Source of the DNA: Phycisphaerales bacterium
Lineage (GTDB): Bacteria > Planctomycetota > Phycisphaerae > Tepidisphaerales > Tepidisphaeraceae
Direction: 5' to 3'
Length of the DNA: 35,582 nt
NCBI GenBank assembly: GCA_025361735.1
Contig: JANYKD010000316.1
Location: forward strand, 1-35,582
Shown here: positions 13,620 to 21,589 of the stretch, piece by piece
Layout: every line of letters begins with the position of its first letter
Numbering within the stretch: the stretch's first letter is position 1
Notes under the pieces: model-generated
What the model was told of the DNA's origin: nothing
The model's input: only the letters and a program-made list of their open reading frames with translations
Databases searched by the model: none
Position numbers and translations under genes: made by a program

Positions 13620-15830
13620 TCAGCCTTCCGGCTTCTGCGCCGGGTTGATGCGATACACCTGGTTCTGCACGCGAATCGTCGCTCCTTCAGGGATGGTCAT
13701 GGCCTTGCGGAGCTGGCTGTTATTACGGGCCAGTTCAAACCACTTGTCGCTGAACTGCTCGACATCGATCGCCGATTTCTCGTCCTCGGGCGTCACCCCC
13801 GGATCCATCCACCGGCCGCCACGGCGGAAATATGCCTTGTCGCCGACTACCTGGACTTTGTCCTCTTTAACGAATCGGCCATCATCGGCCGCGTAACCCT
13901 GCGGCCCCGCAGTCGGCGCCAAGACGGCGTTCTGCTGGGCGGCCTTGGCCATACGTAGATTCACCCCGCCGCCGCCGCTGGGTTGCTCGGCCAGTTGCAT
14001 GTTGAACATGTCCCGAGCACGCGTGCTGTTCTCACGCGTCGCGTGGAGATTCGTCCGGTCATCGGCCAGGAACGCCGTATACGGCGTGAGAATGCCGTGC
14101 TTCTTGCTCAGGTTCACAAGCTCGTCGATCAGCTCCTGATTCCGGCCATGCAGGTCGAGCTCGTTGATGATCTCGCCGACCCGCCGCGTGGCCCACAGCT
14201 TCTCGACGAACGCGTATGTATCATCATCGGACGCACGATCAGCCAGCGTCCCCTCAAATTCATAGCTGCGCGATTCGGCGCCCACCTTGCCGTTCAGGCG
14301 AATCGCCACATTCCCGCCGTGGCGATACCGCCCGACGCTGATGATCTGCCCGCCCGCGAACAGATCGGGCATCGGCTTGGGATAGATTCGGTTGGCGTTC
14401 GCATGAGTGATCTCCACCACCGGCCGGGTCAGGACCGGCGCGTTCATGCGTGCGAAGAAACGCGAGACGGCCGCCTCGATGTCCTCCTCGGGGCGGACGT
14501 ATTCCGACGAACCGGAATTGCCCGTCGCCAGGCGATCCAGCAGGCGGGCATTCACGTCGTAACCCACGCCGAAGGAGAACAGCCGCACGCCGCCGCGGTT
14601 GCGCTCGCGGGCGTTGTCGGCGATGCGCGTCTCGTTCGTCTCGCCCGCGGTGGGCAGGCCATCCGTCAGGAAGATCAAGTATGCCGGCCGGCCGGTCGAA
14701 TCGCCGATCATGTTGAACGCGGTCTTGAGCGCCGAATCGATGTTCGTGGACCCGCCTGCATAGATGCCATCCGTGAAATCCAGCGCCTGCTTGCGCGTGA
14801 CATCGTCATAGCGCTGCAGCTCCGGCTTGAATGTCTCGATCTTGTCATCGAAGGCGATGATGTTGAACGTGTCATCCTTGCGGAGGTTGTTCAGTACGAA
14901 CCGGAGCGAATTGCGCGCCTGCTCGATCTTCTTGCCCGTCATCGAGCCCGAGTGGTCGAGCAGGAAAACCACGGTCTTGCTCGCCGGCGCCGCATCGACC
15001 GCCTTGACCTCCGGTGCCAGCAGCAGCAGGAAGTAACCATCCTCGCTCCCTTCCGGCTTGTAGCTGAAGAGCGTGGCCCCGATGGCTTTCTCGGAATACC
15101 CCCAGAACAGCCGCAGGTCGTCCGAACTGGATACCCCGGACTGCGTGAAGGAGACATGCGCCGTGTGATTGTCCGGCCGTTTCACATCCATCGAGTGCGT
15201 CGGGCTGTATACCGACCGGATCGCGTTCTTATCCGTGATCCGCAGATCCACCCGCACCAGCTCCACCGGCCGGCCAAACTGCTTGGCCGTCGACAGCGGG
15301 AACAGGAACTCGCACGTCTGGTTCTCTCGCTTGCAGACCTGCGTGTATTTCAGCACCAACTGCCGCTGGGCCCCGGCCGGTATCGGGAACACACTTGTCT
15401 TGAGCATGCCCCATCCCATGTACTCGAGCAGTGCCGGATCGCGCCGCGAGCGGACGATATCCTCATAGATCCGCCGGGCCTCTTCCTTGGTGTAGACCTT
15501 GGCCGGGAACTCCTTGCCGTCGACCATGAGCGTGTAGCGGTCGATGACCGCTTCCGGCGGCACCGGGAACAGGAAGACCGCTTCCATATCGCCGTGGCCG
15601 ACATTCTGCACCACCTGGGTCATCTGGATCTGCCCCACGAGATCCTTGATGGTGCCCTCGACACTGATCGATTTGAGCACAAACTCCCCGCGTGGCGGCG
15701 CCGGCGGAAGTGGCATCGGCCGCGGATGCGGCATCGGCGGCCAGGGCGTGATAATAAGCCCCTGTCCGCTGGCCAGAACCGGGAACAGTATCAGAAACAA
15801 AATTGCCGAAAGAAATGCGCGGCCGATCAT
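13620..15830 (-). CDS. Exported VIT and von Willebrand factor A domain protein
   Basis: The 736-aa protein has a signal peptide (MIGRAFLSAILFLILFPVLA, then SGQG) and a Pro-rich linker. A VIT domain follows (about 45-180: GTIKDLVGQIQMTQVVQNV, VFLFPVPPEAVIDRYT, RRIYEDIVRSRRDPALLEY). Next is a VWA domain (about 280-450) with the metal-ion-dependent adhesion site DHSGSM starting at Asp292, plus the TNIDSAL and FLTDGLPT elements. The C-terminal ~200 residues hold a helical segment and a polar tail. This architecture matches inter-alpha-trypsin-inhibitor-like proteins of marine and planctomycete bacteria, thought to mediate protein contacts outside the cytoplasm. I chose ATG 15830, with GAGG upstream, over an in-frame GTG at 15854. 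No clear partner gene is adjacent. Confidence 0.9.
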   Translation of the reverse strand: MIGRAFLSAILFLILFPVLASGQGLIITPWPPMPHPRPMPLPPAPPRGEFVLKSISVEGTIKDLVGQIQMTQVVQNVGHGDMEAVFLFPVPPEAVIDRYTLMVDGKEFPAKVYTKEEARRIYEDIVRSRRDPALLEYMGWGMLKTSVFPIPAGAQRQLVLKYTQVCKRENQTCEFLFPLSTAKQFGRPVELVRVDLRITDKNAIRSVYSPTHSMDVKRPDNHTAHVSFTQSGVSSSDDLRLFWGYSEKAIGATLFSYKPEGSEDGYFLLLLAPEVKAVDAAPASKTVVFLLDHSGSMTGKKIEQARNSLRFVLNNLRKDDTFNIIAFDDKIETFKPELQRYDDVTRKQALDFTDGIYAGGSTNIDSALKTAFNMIGDSTGRPAYLIFLTDGLPTAGETNETRIADNARERNRGGVRLFSFGVGYDVNARLLDRLATGNSGSSEYVRPEEDIEAAVSRFFARMNAPVLTRPVVEITHANANRIYPKPMPDLFAGGQIISVGRYRHGGNVAIRLNGKVGAESRSYEFEGTLADRASDDDTYAFVEKLWATRRVGEIINELDLHGRNQELIDELVNLSKKHGILTPYTAFLADDRTNLHATRENSTRARDMFNMQLAEQPSGGGGVNLRMAKAAQQNAVLAPTAGPQGYAADDGRFVKEDKVQVVGDKAYFRRGGRWMDPGVTPEDEKSAIDVEQFSDKWFELARNNSQLRKAMTIPEGATIRVQNQVYRINPAQKPEG

Positions 15831-15940
15831 AGACACCTCGTGGATAGACCACACGCTTTGACGCGTCCGGAGAGAGGAGGTTTCAGGAACCGTGTAACGG
15901 CGGTGTAACGACTCGCCCAGAACCTGTTCTGCAGGGCTGC

Positions 15941-15968
15941 AAGTGCTGAGTGCTGGGTGCTGAGTGGG
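15941..15968. repeat. Intergenic heptamer array (AAGTGCT/GAGTGCT x4)
   Basis: The units are AAGTGCT, GAGTGCT, GGGTGCT and GAGTGGG. It is the same word, in opposite orientation, as the CTCAGCA array inside the IOR gene at 6634-6661. Confidence 0.85.
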
Positions 15969-16077
15969 AGGCGCACGGAAAAAGCCGAAATTGGGCAGGG
16001 GAGGGGCGTCGGATTACGTAAGTGCTTGTTTTTAATTGAGTTGTGTATTTCTCGGGGTGGGCGGGGGCAGGGAAAAC

Positions 16078-16142
16078 CGATCCACAATCGATCCGAAAGC
16101 GATCCGAAATTGATCCACAATCGATCAGAACCGATCCGGAAG
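16078..16142. repeat. Six-unit 11-bp array, each unit with GATC
   Basis: The units are CGATCCACAAT, CGATCCGAAAG, CGATCCGAAAT, TGATCCACAAT, CGATCAGAAC (10 nt) and CGATCCGGAAG. The spacing of GATC is one helical turn. It resembles an iteron or phased protein-binding array, but no replication gene is near. Confidence 0.85.
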
Positions 16143-16387
16143 CGTTGTGGTTCCAGGGATAACGATCGAAGGCTCGGGAGAATAGCCCACGGAGTTGCAC
16201 TAAGAGACACAAAAGAGTGCTGCATGCGGGCGGGTTGGTTGTTAGAGACAAGACGCCGGTGCGACCGAGTTGGGTGGGCGAGGCAGGAAGAGTTTTCGTG
16301 GAGGTTGGCGGTGTCCGTGTCTCTGTAAGTGGTTTTTTGGCAGTATATTACGGCTCGTATCGTGGCCGCGGGATGTCTGAAGTAGCG

Positions 16388-16490
16388 GGTCCTTTGCGTG
16401 TCCCGAAGAGGTCCTTTCGGGTCCCTTGAAGGTACTTATCGTGTCCCGAAAATGTCCTTACAGGTTCTCGGGAGGTCCTTTTCGGAAGGA
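16388..16490. repeat. Five-unit direct repeat of 21-22 bp (GGTCCTT core)
   Basis: GGTCCTT-like cores start at 16388, 16410, 16431, 16453 and 16474 (spacings 22, 21, 22, 21). Several are followed by a TCCCGAA-like block. The ~two-turn phasing puts all cores on one DNA face. It lies ~400 nt upstream of the GH28 ATG. Confidence 0.8.
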
Positions 16491-16891
16491 CAGGTTATCG
16501 CCATCCTGCGTCTGTGAGAGGCAGGCGTATTCGGTCGAGAAAGGCGCGCATGAGACGATGTATCACCCCCTAGATGCCCGAAAGCCGACTGGCTTGCGGA
16601 GCGACAATGCAACTTTTAAGTATATAAAATGGTTAGTGATGATATCAGTAGGGAAATTCGGGAAATTTTAGTTGGCCGTTGTCATGCGGTTGGTGGCTGG
16701 AAAATGCTCGACGGGAGCCCTATCGATTCCACGGGGCGCGGTTGCATGTGCCGGGAGAGGGGTTAAGCTCAAGTCTGATCGGCGTCGTCATGCAATCAAA
16801 ACAATCGCACCTATCCGGTTTTCCAGTTCGAGATCCGTCTTCCCGGGAAAGGAAGTGTGTCCGAAGTGTGCTTCGAACGGAGAGGTTCACC

Positions 16892-18331
16892 ATGACGTCA
16901 GCATCTTTGAAGTTGGCTTGCGGCCTCCTCGCCGTGTTTGCGGTTGTTCTCCCAATCCAGGTCCGGGCTGACGCCGTGGGTCACGAGGAGATCTCCGTCA
17001 AGGCTCCGTTTGCCATGCCGCCCATCAAGGTGCCGGTATTTCCGAAGCGCGATTTTCCGATCACCGATTATGGCGCCCGCAAGGACGGTGAAGCGGATAA
17101 CACGGAACCGATCCGCAAAGCCATTGCCGCCTGCCACGACGCCGGCGGCGGCCGCGTTGTGATCCCGGCCGGCGAATGGCGCACCGGGAAGATACACTTC
17201 CAGAACAACGTCAACCTTCACCTCGATAAGGGCGCCACGCTCACGTTCAGCGGCAATCCCGAGGACTATCTGCCCGCCGTGCAGTCGAGCTGGGAGGGCT
17301 TCGAGTGCTTCAACTACTCCCCGCTCATCTATGCCTTTGAGTGCGAGAACGTCGCCCTCACCGGCGAAGGCACTCTCGAGGCCGGCATGAGCATCTGGAA
17401 GACCTGGTTCTCCCGCCCCCAGCCGCACCTCGAAGCGCTCAAAAAGCTCTACACCATGACGTCGACCAATGTCCCGGTCGAGCGGCGGCAGATGGCCGAA
17501 GGGGAAAATCACCTGCGCCCGCAGTTCATCCAGTTCAACCGCTGCCACAACGTCCTCGTCGAGGGCCTTTCCATTCGCAACAGCCCGTTCTGGACCATCC
17601 ACCTGTACCTGTCTGAATCCATTGTCGTCCGTGGCCTGAATATCTCCGCCCACGGCCACAACAACGACGGCATCGATCCCGAGATGACCCGCAACCTCCT
17701 GATTGAAAACTGCCGCTTCGACCAGGGCGACGACGCAGTCGCCATCAAGGCCGGCAGCAATCATGACGGCTGGCGTCTCAACACGCCCTCGGAAAACATC
17801 GTGATCCGCAACTGCACCGTCGTCGAAGGCCACCAGCTCGTCGCCATCGGCAGCGAAGTTTCCGCGGGCATCCGCAACGTCTACATCCACGACTGCCGTT
17901 TTGACAACCCCAAATCGCGGCCGCAGAACCTGCTGTTCATCAAGACCAACATCCGCCGCGGCGGCTTCGTCGAGAACATCCACATGGAGAACATTGAGGC
18001 CGGGGAAGTCCGCTGCAGCGTGCTGGGCATCGAGACCGACGTGCTGTATCAGTGGAAGACCCTCGTGCCCACCATCGAGGAACGCCTGACGAAGATCAGC
18101 GGCATCCATGTCAGGAACGTGAAGGTCGCGGAGACCGGCCTGGCGCCATTCCGCATCCTCGGCGACAAGCGCGCGCCCGTAAAGGACGTGGTCCTCGACA
18201 ACATCACCGTGGGCAGGGCGCACATTGAAAAGAACCATTACGAGAACACCGAGAATGTCCGCGAAACGAACATCAAGATTGGCGAGCTCCTGCCCGACGA
18301 CAAGGAACGGCAGCAGTCAAAGACGAAGTAG
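16892..18331 (+). CDS. Secreted GH28-family glycoside hydrolase (polygalacturonase-like)
   Basis: The 479-aa protein has a signal peptide (MTSASLKLACGLLAVFAVVL, then cleavage near VRADA) and a parallel beta-helix of the GH28 family. That family cleaves pectic galacturonan or rhamnogalacturonan by inversion. It opens with the typical FPITDYGARKDGEADNTEPIRKAI. The catalytic motifs are NNDGID (Asp259), GDD (Asp280 and Asp281) and EGHQLVAIGSE (His314). The fourth motif, usually R-I-K, reads FIKTNIRRGG, so the lysine is kept but the first arginine is a phenylalanine. That suggests a subfamily with different substrate binding. I chose ATG 16892 with AGAGG upstream. An upstream in-frame extension to 16679 lacks features and would displace the signal peptide. 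The next gene starts 103 nt later. Confidence 0.92.
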   Translation: MTSASLKLACGLLAVFAVVLPIQVRADAVGHEEISVKAPFAMPPIKVPVFPKRDFPITDYGARKDGEADNTEPIRKAIAACHDAGGGRVVIPAGEWRTGKIHFQNNVNLHLDKGATLTFSGNPEDYLPAVQSSWEGFECFNYSPLIYAFECENVALTGEGTLEAGMSIWKTWFSRPQPHLEALKKLYTMTSTNVPVERRQMAEGENHLRPQFIQFNRCHNVLVEGLSIRNSPFWTIHLYLSESIVVRGLNISAHGHNNDGIDPEMTRNLLIENCRFDQGDDAVAIKAGSNHDGWRLNTPSENIVIRNCTVVEGHQLVAIGSEVSAGIRNVYIHDCRFDNPKSRPQNLLFIKTNIRRGGFVENIHMENIEAGEVRCSVLGIETDVLYQWKTLVPTIEERLTKISGIHVRNVKVAETGLAPFRILGDKRAPVKDVVLDNITVGRAHIEKNHYENTENVRETNIKIGELLPDDKERQQSKTK

Positions 18332-18434
18332 CGGCGTTATTCCCGCGACCCCACCGGCGGTATCATAGCACACGCTGCGGTGACCGAGGCGGAATGCCTT
18401 TGCTACCAATGACGGCACAACTCCGGTTCTGTTC

Positions 18435-20702
18435 ATGAGCTTCACCTCACCCATATTCCTCGCAGTTGCTGCTCTGGCCGCAATTGCCGCCGTTGTTGTT
18501 CTGTGGACCCGGCGGCTTGCGTTGCCGCTATCGACGCGCGTTCTGCTGGGACTTGGGGCGGTATTGCTGGCCATCGCCGCGGGGACGCCGCTCTGGCCCA
18601 GGCCGGTGCCGCAGCCGGTGACGGTCATGGTGGACGTGTCGCCATCGACACGAGGCGCGGCTTATCGCGAGCCGGCGGTGTTGCGGAAACGACTGGCGCA
18701 GCTCCTGGGTTCGGTGCCGCACGAGATCGTCTATTTCGCGGAGGAAAATCGAACCGAGCCACCAGCGATGGTGAATGATCGACTCGGCGATTTCGCGGCC
18801 GAGCGGACGGTGTTTTCGCCGCCGCCGGGCAGGGCCGTGATGCTCTTTTCCGACGGGCGGTTTGCATTACCGAAGTTCTCGCCGCCGGTGTATGCGGTGG
18901 TGGATCCGCTGCTCATCGAGCCGGCGGATGCGGCGATTATGAGCATCGAGGCGCGCGGGGACCAGGTGGCGGTGGCTGTTTCCAATACGGCGGTCGATGC
19001 GGCGAGTTTGTCGCTCAGCGGCGAGCGATCGGGACTGGCCGTGGCGCGGGGCCAGTACACACTTTCGCGGCCATTGCGCGCGGGGCAGACGGTGCTGGCG
19101 CAGTTCGCGCCGGTCGATCTCTGGCCCGAGAATGATCGGCTGGAACTGCCGGCCATGCCACCAGCGCAGATGCAAATGTGGTGGGTGGGCGCATTGGCTC
19201 CGGCGGGGAACTGGAAACGCTTGGCGCCGGCGGAACTGCCGGCCGATCCGGCGGCGTATCTGGCAACGGCGGTGATCGTTCTCCAGAACATCCATGCGGA
19301 AGACCTGACCGAGACACAGCAGCATTTGCTGCTCCAATATGTCCGTGACCTTGGCGGGGCGGTCATCCTCGTCGGGGGCGGGCGTTCCTTTGCGGCCGGT
19401 GAATATCCGGGCACGGCGCTGGAGACGTTGTCGCCGCTGGCGAGTTCGCCGCCGATGCCGACGCTTCACTGGATCATCCTGGCCGATTCTTCGGGATCGA
19501 TGGCCGGGCAGAGCGGCGATGCCACGCGCTGGGATCGCGCCCGGCAGGCGATGATCCGGCTGCTGCCGCACCTTCCACCCGAGGATCCCGTGACTCTGGC
19601 GAGTTTCTCCGAGCGTGTCACCTTCTGGTCGCGGGCGCGTTCCGCGAGCGAGACCGTCTCGGCGGCGCTACCGGTGATCCAGCCGAGCGGGCCGACGAAT
19701 CTCGAACCTGCTTTGCGCGACGTGATCGATCGGGCGCACGCGGGAATGCCCGCGGAACTGCTGCTGCTTTCGGATACCGATGCGGTGATCGAGCGGTCGG
19801 AGATCCTTCGCGAGGCCATGCTCAAGAAGCGGATGCGGCTGCATGTGCTGGTGCTCGGCCCGAATGGCCGGGGCGAGGCGGCTTTGCGCGATATTGCCAA
19901 GGCGACGGGCGGTGCAGTGGTGGCCGAGATTGATCCGGCGCATTGGGCGGACGCGGCGCGCAAACTGTTCCAGCAGGCGTCGGCCGAGCGGCTCGTGGCG
20001 GACCCAGCGAAGCTGCGCATGATCACACCCATTGAGGGGTTTGCTGAGACGCCGCCGGTTCCGTGGAACCGGACATGGCTGAAACGGGACGCGACGGTGC
20101 TGGTCGAGAATGATTCGCCGGCGCACGAACCGCTGATTGCCCGCTGGCGATTGGGCGCGGGACAGGTGGTTGCGGCCGCTTACGCGACAGCGCAGGGGGA
20201 TCGGCTTGCGAGACTCGTGGCGACGCCGCCGCGAGATCCGCGATACAAGGTGGTTTGGAAGAACGGGCCGACGGCCGGCGTTCATATTGAGGCAGCTGAA
20301 AATGGCCGGACAATTAACGGCTTGAGCTTCGTTCTCGAGGTGGCAAACACTGCCGGGCGGGTACTGTCCAGGCAAGCAGTCGAGCAGACGGCTCCGGGAT
20401 ATTACGAGGCGGCGATCAGCCGGCTTCAGGAACCGGTATTCGCGACGGTGCGGCTGGAGGCGAGGTTGCTGGATCGGATTGCGTTGCCGGCGCGATACGC
20501 AGCGGAGTTCGACGCGGTCGGCATCGATGCCGATACGCTCAAACAACTCACGGCCCGCGCGGGTGGCGCGATGATCCCGCCGGCGCAGGTTTCGCCGATC
20601 CGGTTCGACATGCCTGTTGAGCGAGTGCCACTGACCGCATGGCTTGCGGCGGCCGGGGGAGTCTGCATCGCGGCGGGGTTGGCGCGGTGGCGGTTGAGTT
20701 GA
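18435..20702 (+). CDS. Membrane-anchored VWA-domain protein
   Basis: The 755-aa protein has two N-terminal transmembrane helices (about 5-25 and 35-52), a first extracytoplasmic alpha/beta segment starting VTVMVDVSPST, and a glutamine-amidotransferase-like stretch ending VILVGGGRSFAAGEYPGT. A VWA domain follows with an intact metal site DSSGSM (Asp351) and GPTNLEPAL. Beta-rich regions lead to a C-terminal helix (about 735-752). This layout is common in planctomycete membrane proteins encoded near BatA/DUF58-type clusters, although those partners are not here. No Shine-Dalgarno is visible before ATG 18435. The function is probably protein interaction or metal-dependent assembly at the membrane, which is inference. 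It may be co-transcribed with the GH28 gene. Confidence 0.85.
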   Translation: MSFTSPIFLAVAALAAIAAVVVLWTRRLALPLSTRVLLGLGAVLLAIAAGTPLWPRPVPQPVTVMVDVSPSTRGAAYREPAVLRKRLAQLLGSVPHEIVYFAEENRTEPPAMVNDRLGDFAAERTVFSPPPGRAVMLFSDGRFALPKFSPPVYAVVDPLLIEPADAAIMSIEARGDQVAVAVSNTAVDAASLSLSGERSGLAVARGQYTLSRPLRAGQTVLAQFAPVDLWPENDRLELPAMPPAQMQMWWVGALAPAGNWKRLAPAELPADPAAYLATAVIVLQNIHAEDLTETQQHLLLQYVRDLGGAVILVGGGRSFAAGEYPGTALETLSPLASSPPMPTLHWIILADSSGSMAGQSGDATRWDRARQAMIRLLPHLPPEDPVTLASFSERVTFWSRARSASETVSAALPVIQPSGPTNLEPALRDVIDRAHAGMPAELLLLSDTDAVIERSEILREAMLKKRMRLHVLVLGPNGRGEAALRDIAKATGGAVVAEIDPAHWADAARKLFQQASAERLVADPAKLRMITPIEGFAETPPVPWNRTWLKRDATVLVENDSPAHEPLIARWRLGAGQVVAAAYATAQGDRLARLVATPPRDPRYKVVWKNGPTAGVHIEAAENGRTINGLSFVLEVANTAGRVLSRQAVEQTAPGYYEAAISRLQEPVFATVRLEARLLDRIALPARYAAEFDAVGIDADTLKQLTARAGGAMIPPAQVSPIRFDMPVERVPLTAWLAAAGGVCIAAGLARWRLS

Positions 20703-20761
20703 CAATCGTAGCCGCGATGTCAGGGCCAAATGTGCGTCCCGGCCAACGTGGCAATTCCGAA

Positions 20762-21262
20762 TCACAATCGGTGTGTTCGTCGCTGTCGCTCCTGCTCGTA
20801 GTCGGCGATCACACGACGCATAAGTGGTTCAGTGTGTCGAAACGCTGTCTCTGTTGTGAGACGCTGGATGGCAACATGGAAATCGATAAGGTTCTCGTGT
20901 CCGGCTTCCTGCAGGATACCCAGCGTGCCGATCGTGTTGACCCCACAATCGTGGGCGACGCGCGATCCTGTTCGTTCATCAACCAGAAGTAAATCGGCTT
21001 TGCGTTCGCAGGCCAGCGATAGGGCTGATGCTTCGCCGTCATCCAGTTGCGCCAGGAAGCGGAGCTCGTGAGGAGACTCCACTCTTAGCCACGCGGGCGT
21101 GCGCTCGGACCATGCTCTGACAACTTCGGGGAAGTGCTCTTGTCGGAGTTCCTGCAATACTTGGGGTGTGGTCCGCACATCGCCATAGAGCTTGGGCAGA
21201 ACTTCAATGGCACCAACTTCCATCAGGTATCGAAGCGGACTGGTATCAGAGATGACAAGCAT
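20762..21262 (-). CDS. PIN-like toxin, DUF3368 family
   Basis: The 166-aa protein begins MLVISDTSPLRYL, with the first acidic residue at Asp6. Further candidates are Glu38, Asp74/Asp75/Glu77 in LDDGEASAL, and Asp95 in LLLVDE, the set expected for a PIN-fold ribonuclease. DUF3368 proteins are predicted RNA-cleaving toxins paired with UPF0175 antitoxins, as here. The C-terminal ~25 residues are highly charged (YEQERQRRTHRL). The start lies two nt after the antitoxin stop, so the genes are coupled. It converges with the membrane VWA gene with 59 nt between. Activity is predicted from family only. Confidence 0.88.
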   Translation of the reverse strand: MLVISDTSPLRYLMEVGAIEVLPKLYGDVRTTPQVLQELRQEHFPEVVRAWSERTPAWLRVESPHELRFLAQLDDGEASALSLACERKADLLLVDERTGSRVAHDCGVNTIGTLGILQEAGHENLIDFHVAIQRLTTETAFRHTEPLMRRVIADYEQERQRRTHRL

Positions 21263-21264
21263 GG

Positions 21265-21531
21265 TTAGCGAGCGGTTTCCGCAAGGCGGGTCTCATGGGA
21301 CCTGCGCACCTGCTCGGCGATCTCTTCGGATGTGAACTCATCGACAAAACCGTGTCGAGCGAGGATTTCGTCAACCTGCCCGCGGCCAATACCCAGGTAA
21401 GCCGCAAACTTGCCATGCGACAACCGCCCCTCGCGGTATAGCTTGACTGCCACGGCTTCGCGGGCGGCACGACCGAGGTCGTCCACTGTCGCCTGGTCGA
21501 GATTGTCAGGAATTGGGACGCTCAATGTCAT
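21265..21531 (-). CDS. UPF0175 antitoxin
   Basis: The 88-aa protein has the UPF0175 layout: an N-terminal strand MTLSVPIPDNL, a helix DLGRAAREAVAVKLYREGRLS, and a short helix-turn-helix HGKFAAYLGIGRGQVDEIL, followed by a charged tail that should contact the toxin. Such antitoxins bind their DUF3368 partner and usually repress their own promoter. There is no ribosome-binding site. Instead TATAAT ends exactly six nt before the ATG, so transcription would begin at the start codon. The toxin gene follows with a two-nt gap. Confidence 0.88.
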   Translation of the reverse strand: MTLSVPIPDNLDQATVDDLGRAAREAVAVKLYREGRLSHGKFAAYLGIGRGQVDEILARHGFVDEFTSEEIAEQVRRSHETRLAETAR

Positions 21532-21537
21532 ACGGTG

Positions 21538-21567
21538 ATTATAGCACAGTGGCTCGACCTATCGAAA
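21538..21567 (-). promoter_or_regulatory. Promoter of the toxin-antitoxin pair, predicted leaderless
   Basis: On the minus strand TTTCGA (21567-21562) and a perfect TATAAT (21543-21538) are 18 nt apart. Counting seven nt from the -10 places the start of transcription on the A of the antitoxin ATG. Confidence 0.6.
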
Positions 21568-21589
21568 GCGGTGCATCCGCGATCAGCGA

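Larger units (their letters stand above)
15831..16891. other. One-kilobase non-coding region with three tandem arrays
   Basis: This is the longest gene-free stretch. It contains a heptamer array (15941-15968), an 11-bp array (16078-16142), a 21-22 bp array (16388-16490), and an AT-rich patch near 16610-16675 with GTATATAAAAT and a twice-repeated GGGAAATT. It also holds a CGAAG-tgtg-CTTCG hairpin just before the GH28 start. It separates divergent genes, so both promoters should be here. The AT-rich patch is the likeliest place for the GH28 promoter. Confidence 0.55.

Noticed and set aside
13983..15908. 641-aa open frame on the plus strand opposite the VIT-VWA gene
   Set aside because: It is a GC-rich shadow of a gene with signal peptide, VIT and VWA motifs. 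The shadow has no recognisable domain and no ribosome-binding site.
16078..16142. Replication origin or plasmid iterons
   Set aside because: Only the 11-mer array is present. I saw no DnaA boxes, no dnaA/rep/parA gene and no strong AT-rich unwinding region next to it.
16388..16490. CRISPR array
   Set aside because: The repeats are degenerate and contiguous at 21-22 bp without unique spacers, and no cas genes are near.
16679..16891. 71-residue N-terminal extension of the GH28 protein
   Set aside because: It would bury the signal peptide, and it lacks a ribosome-binding site. ATG 16892 has AGAGG and a normal leader peptide.
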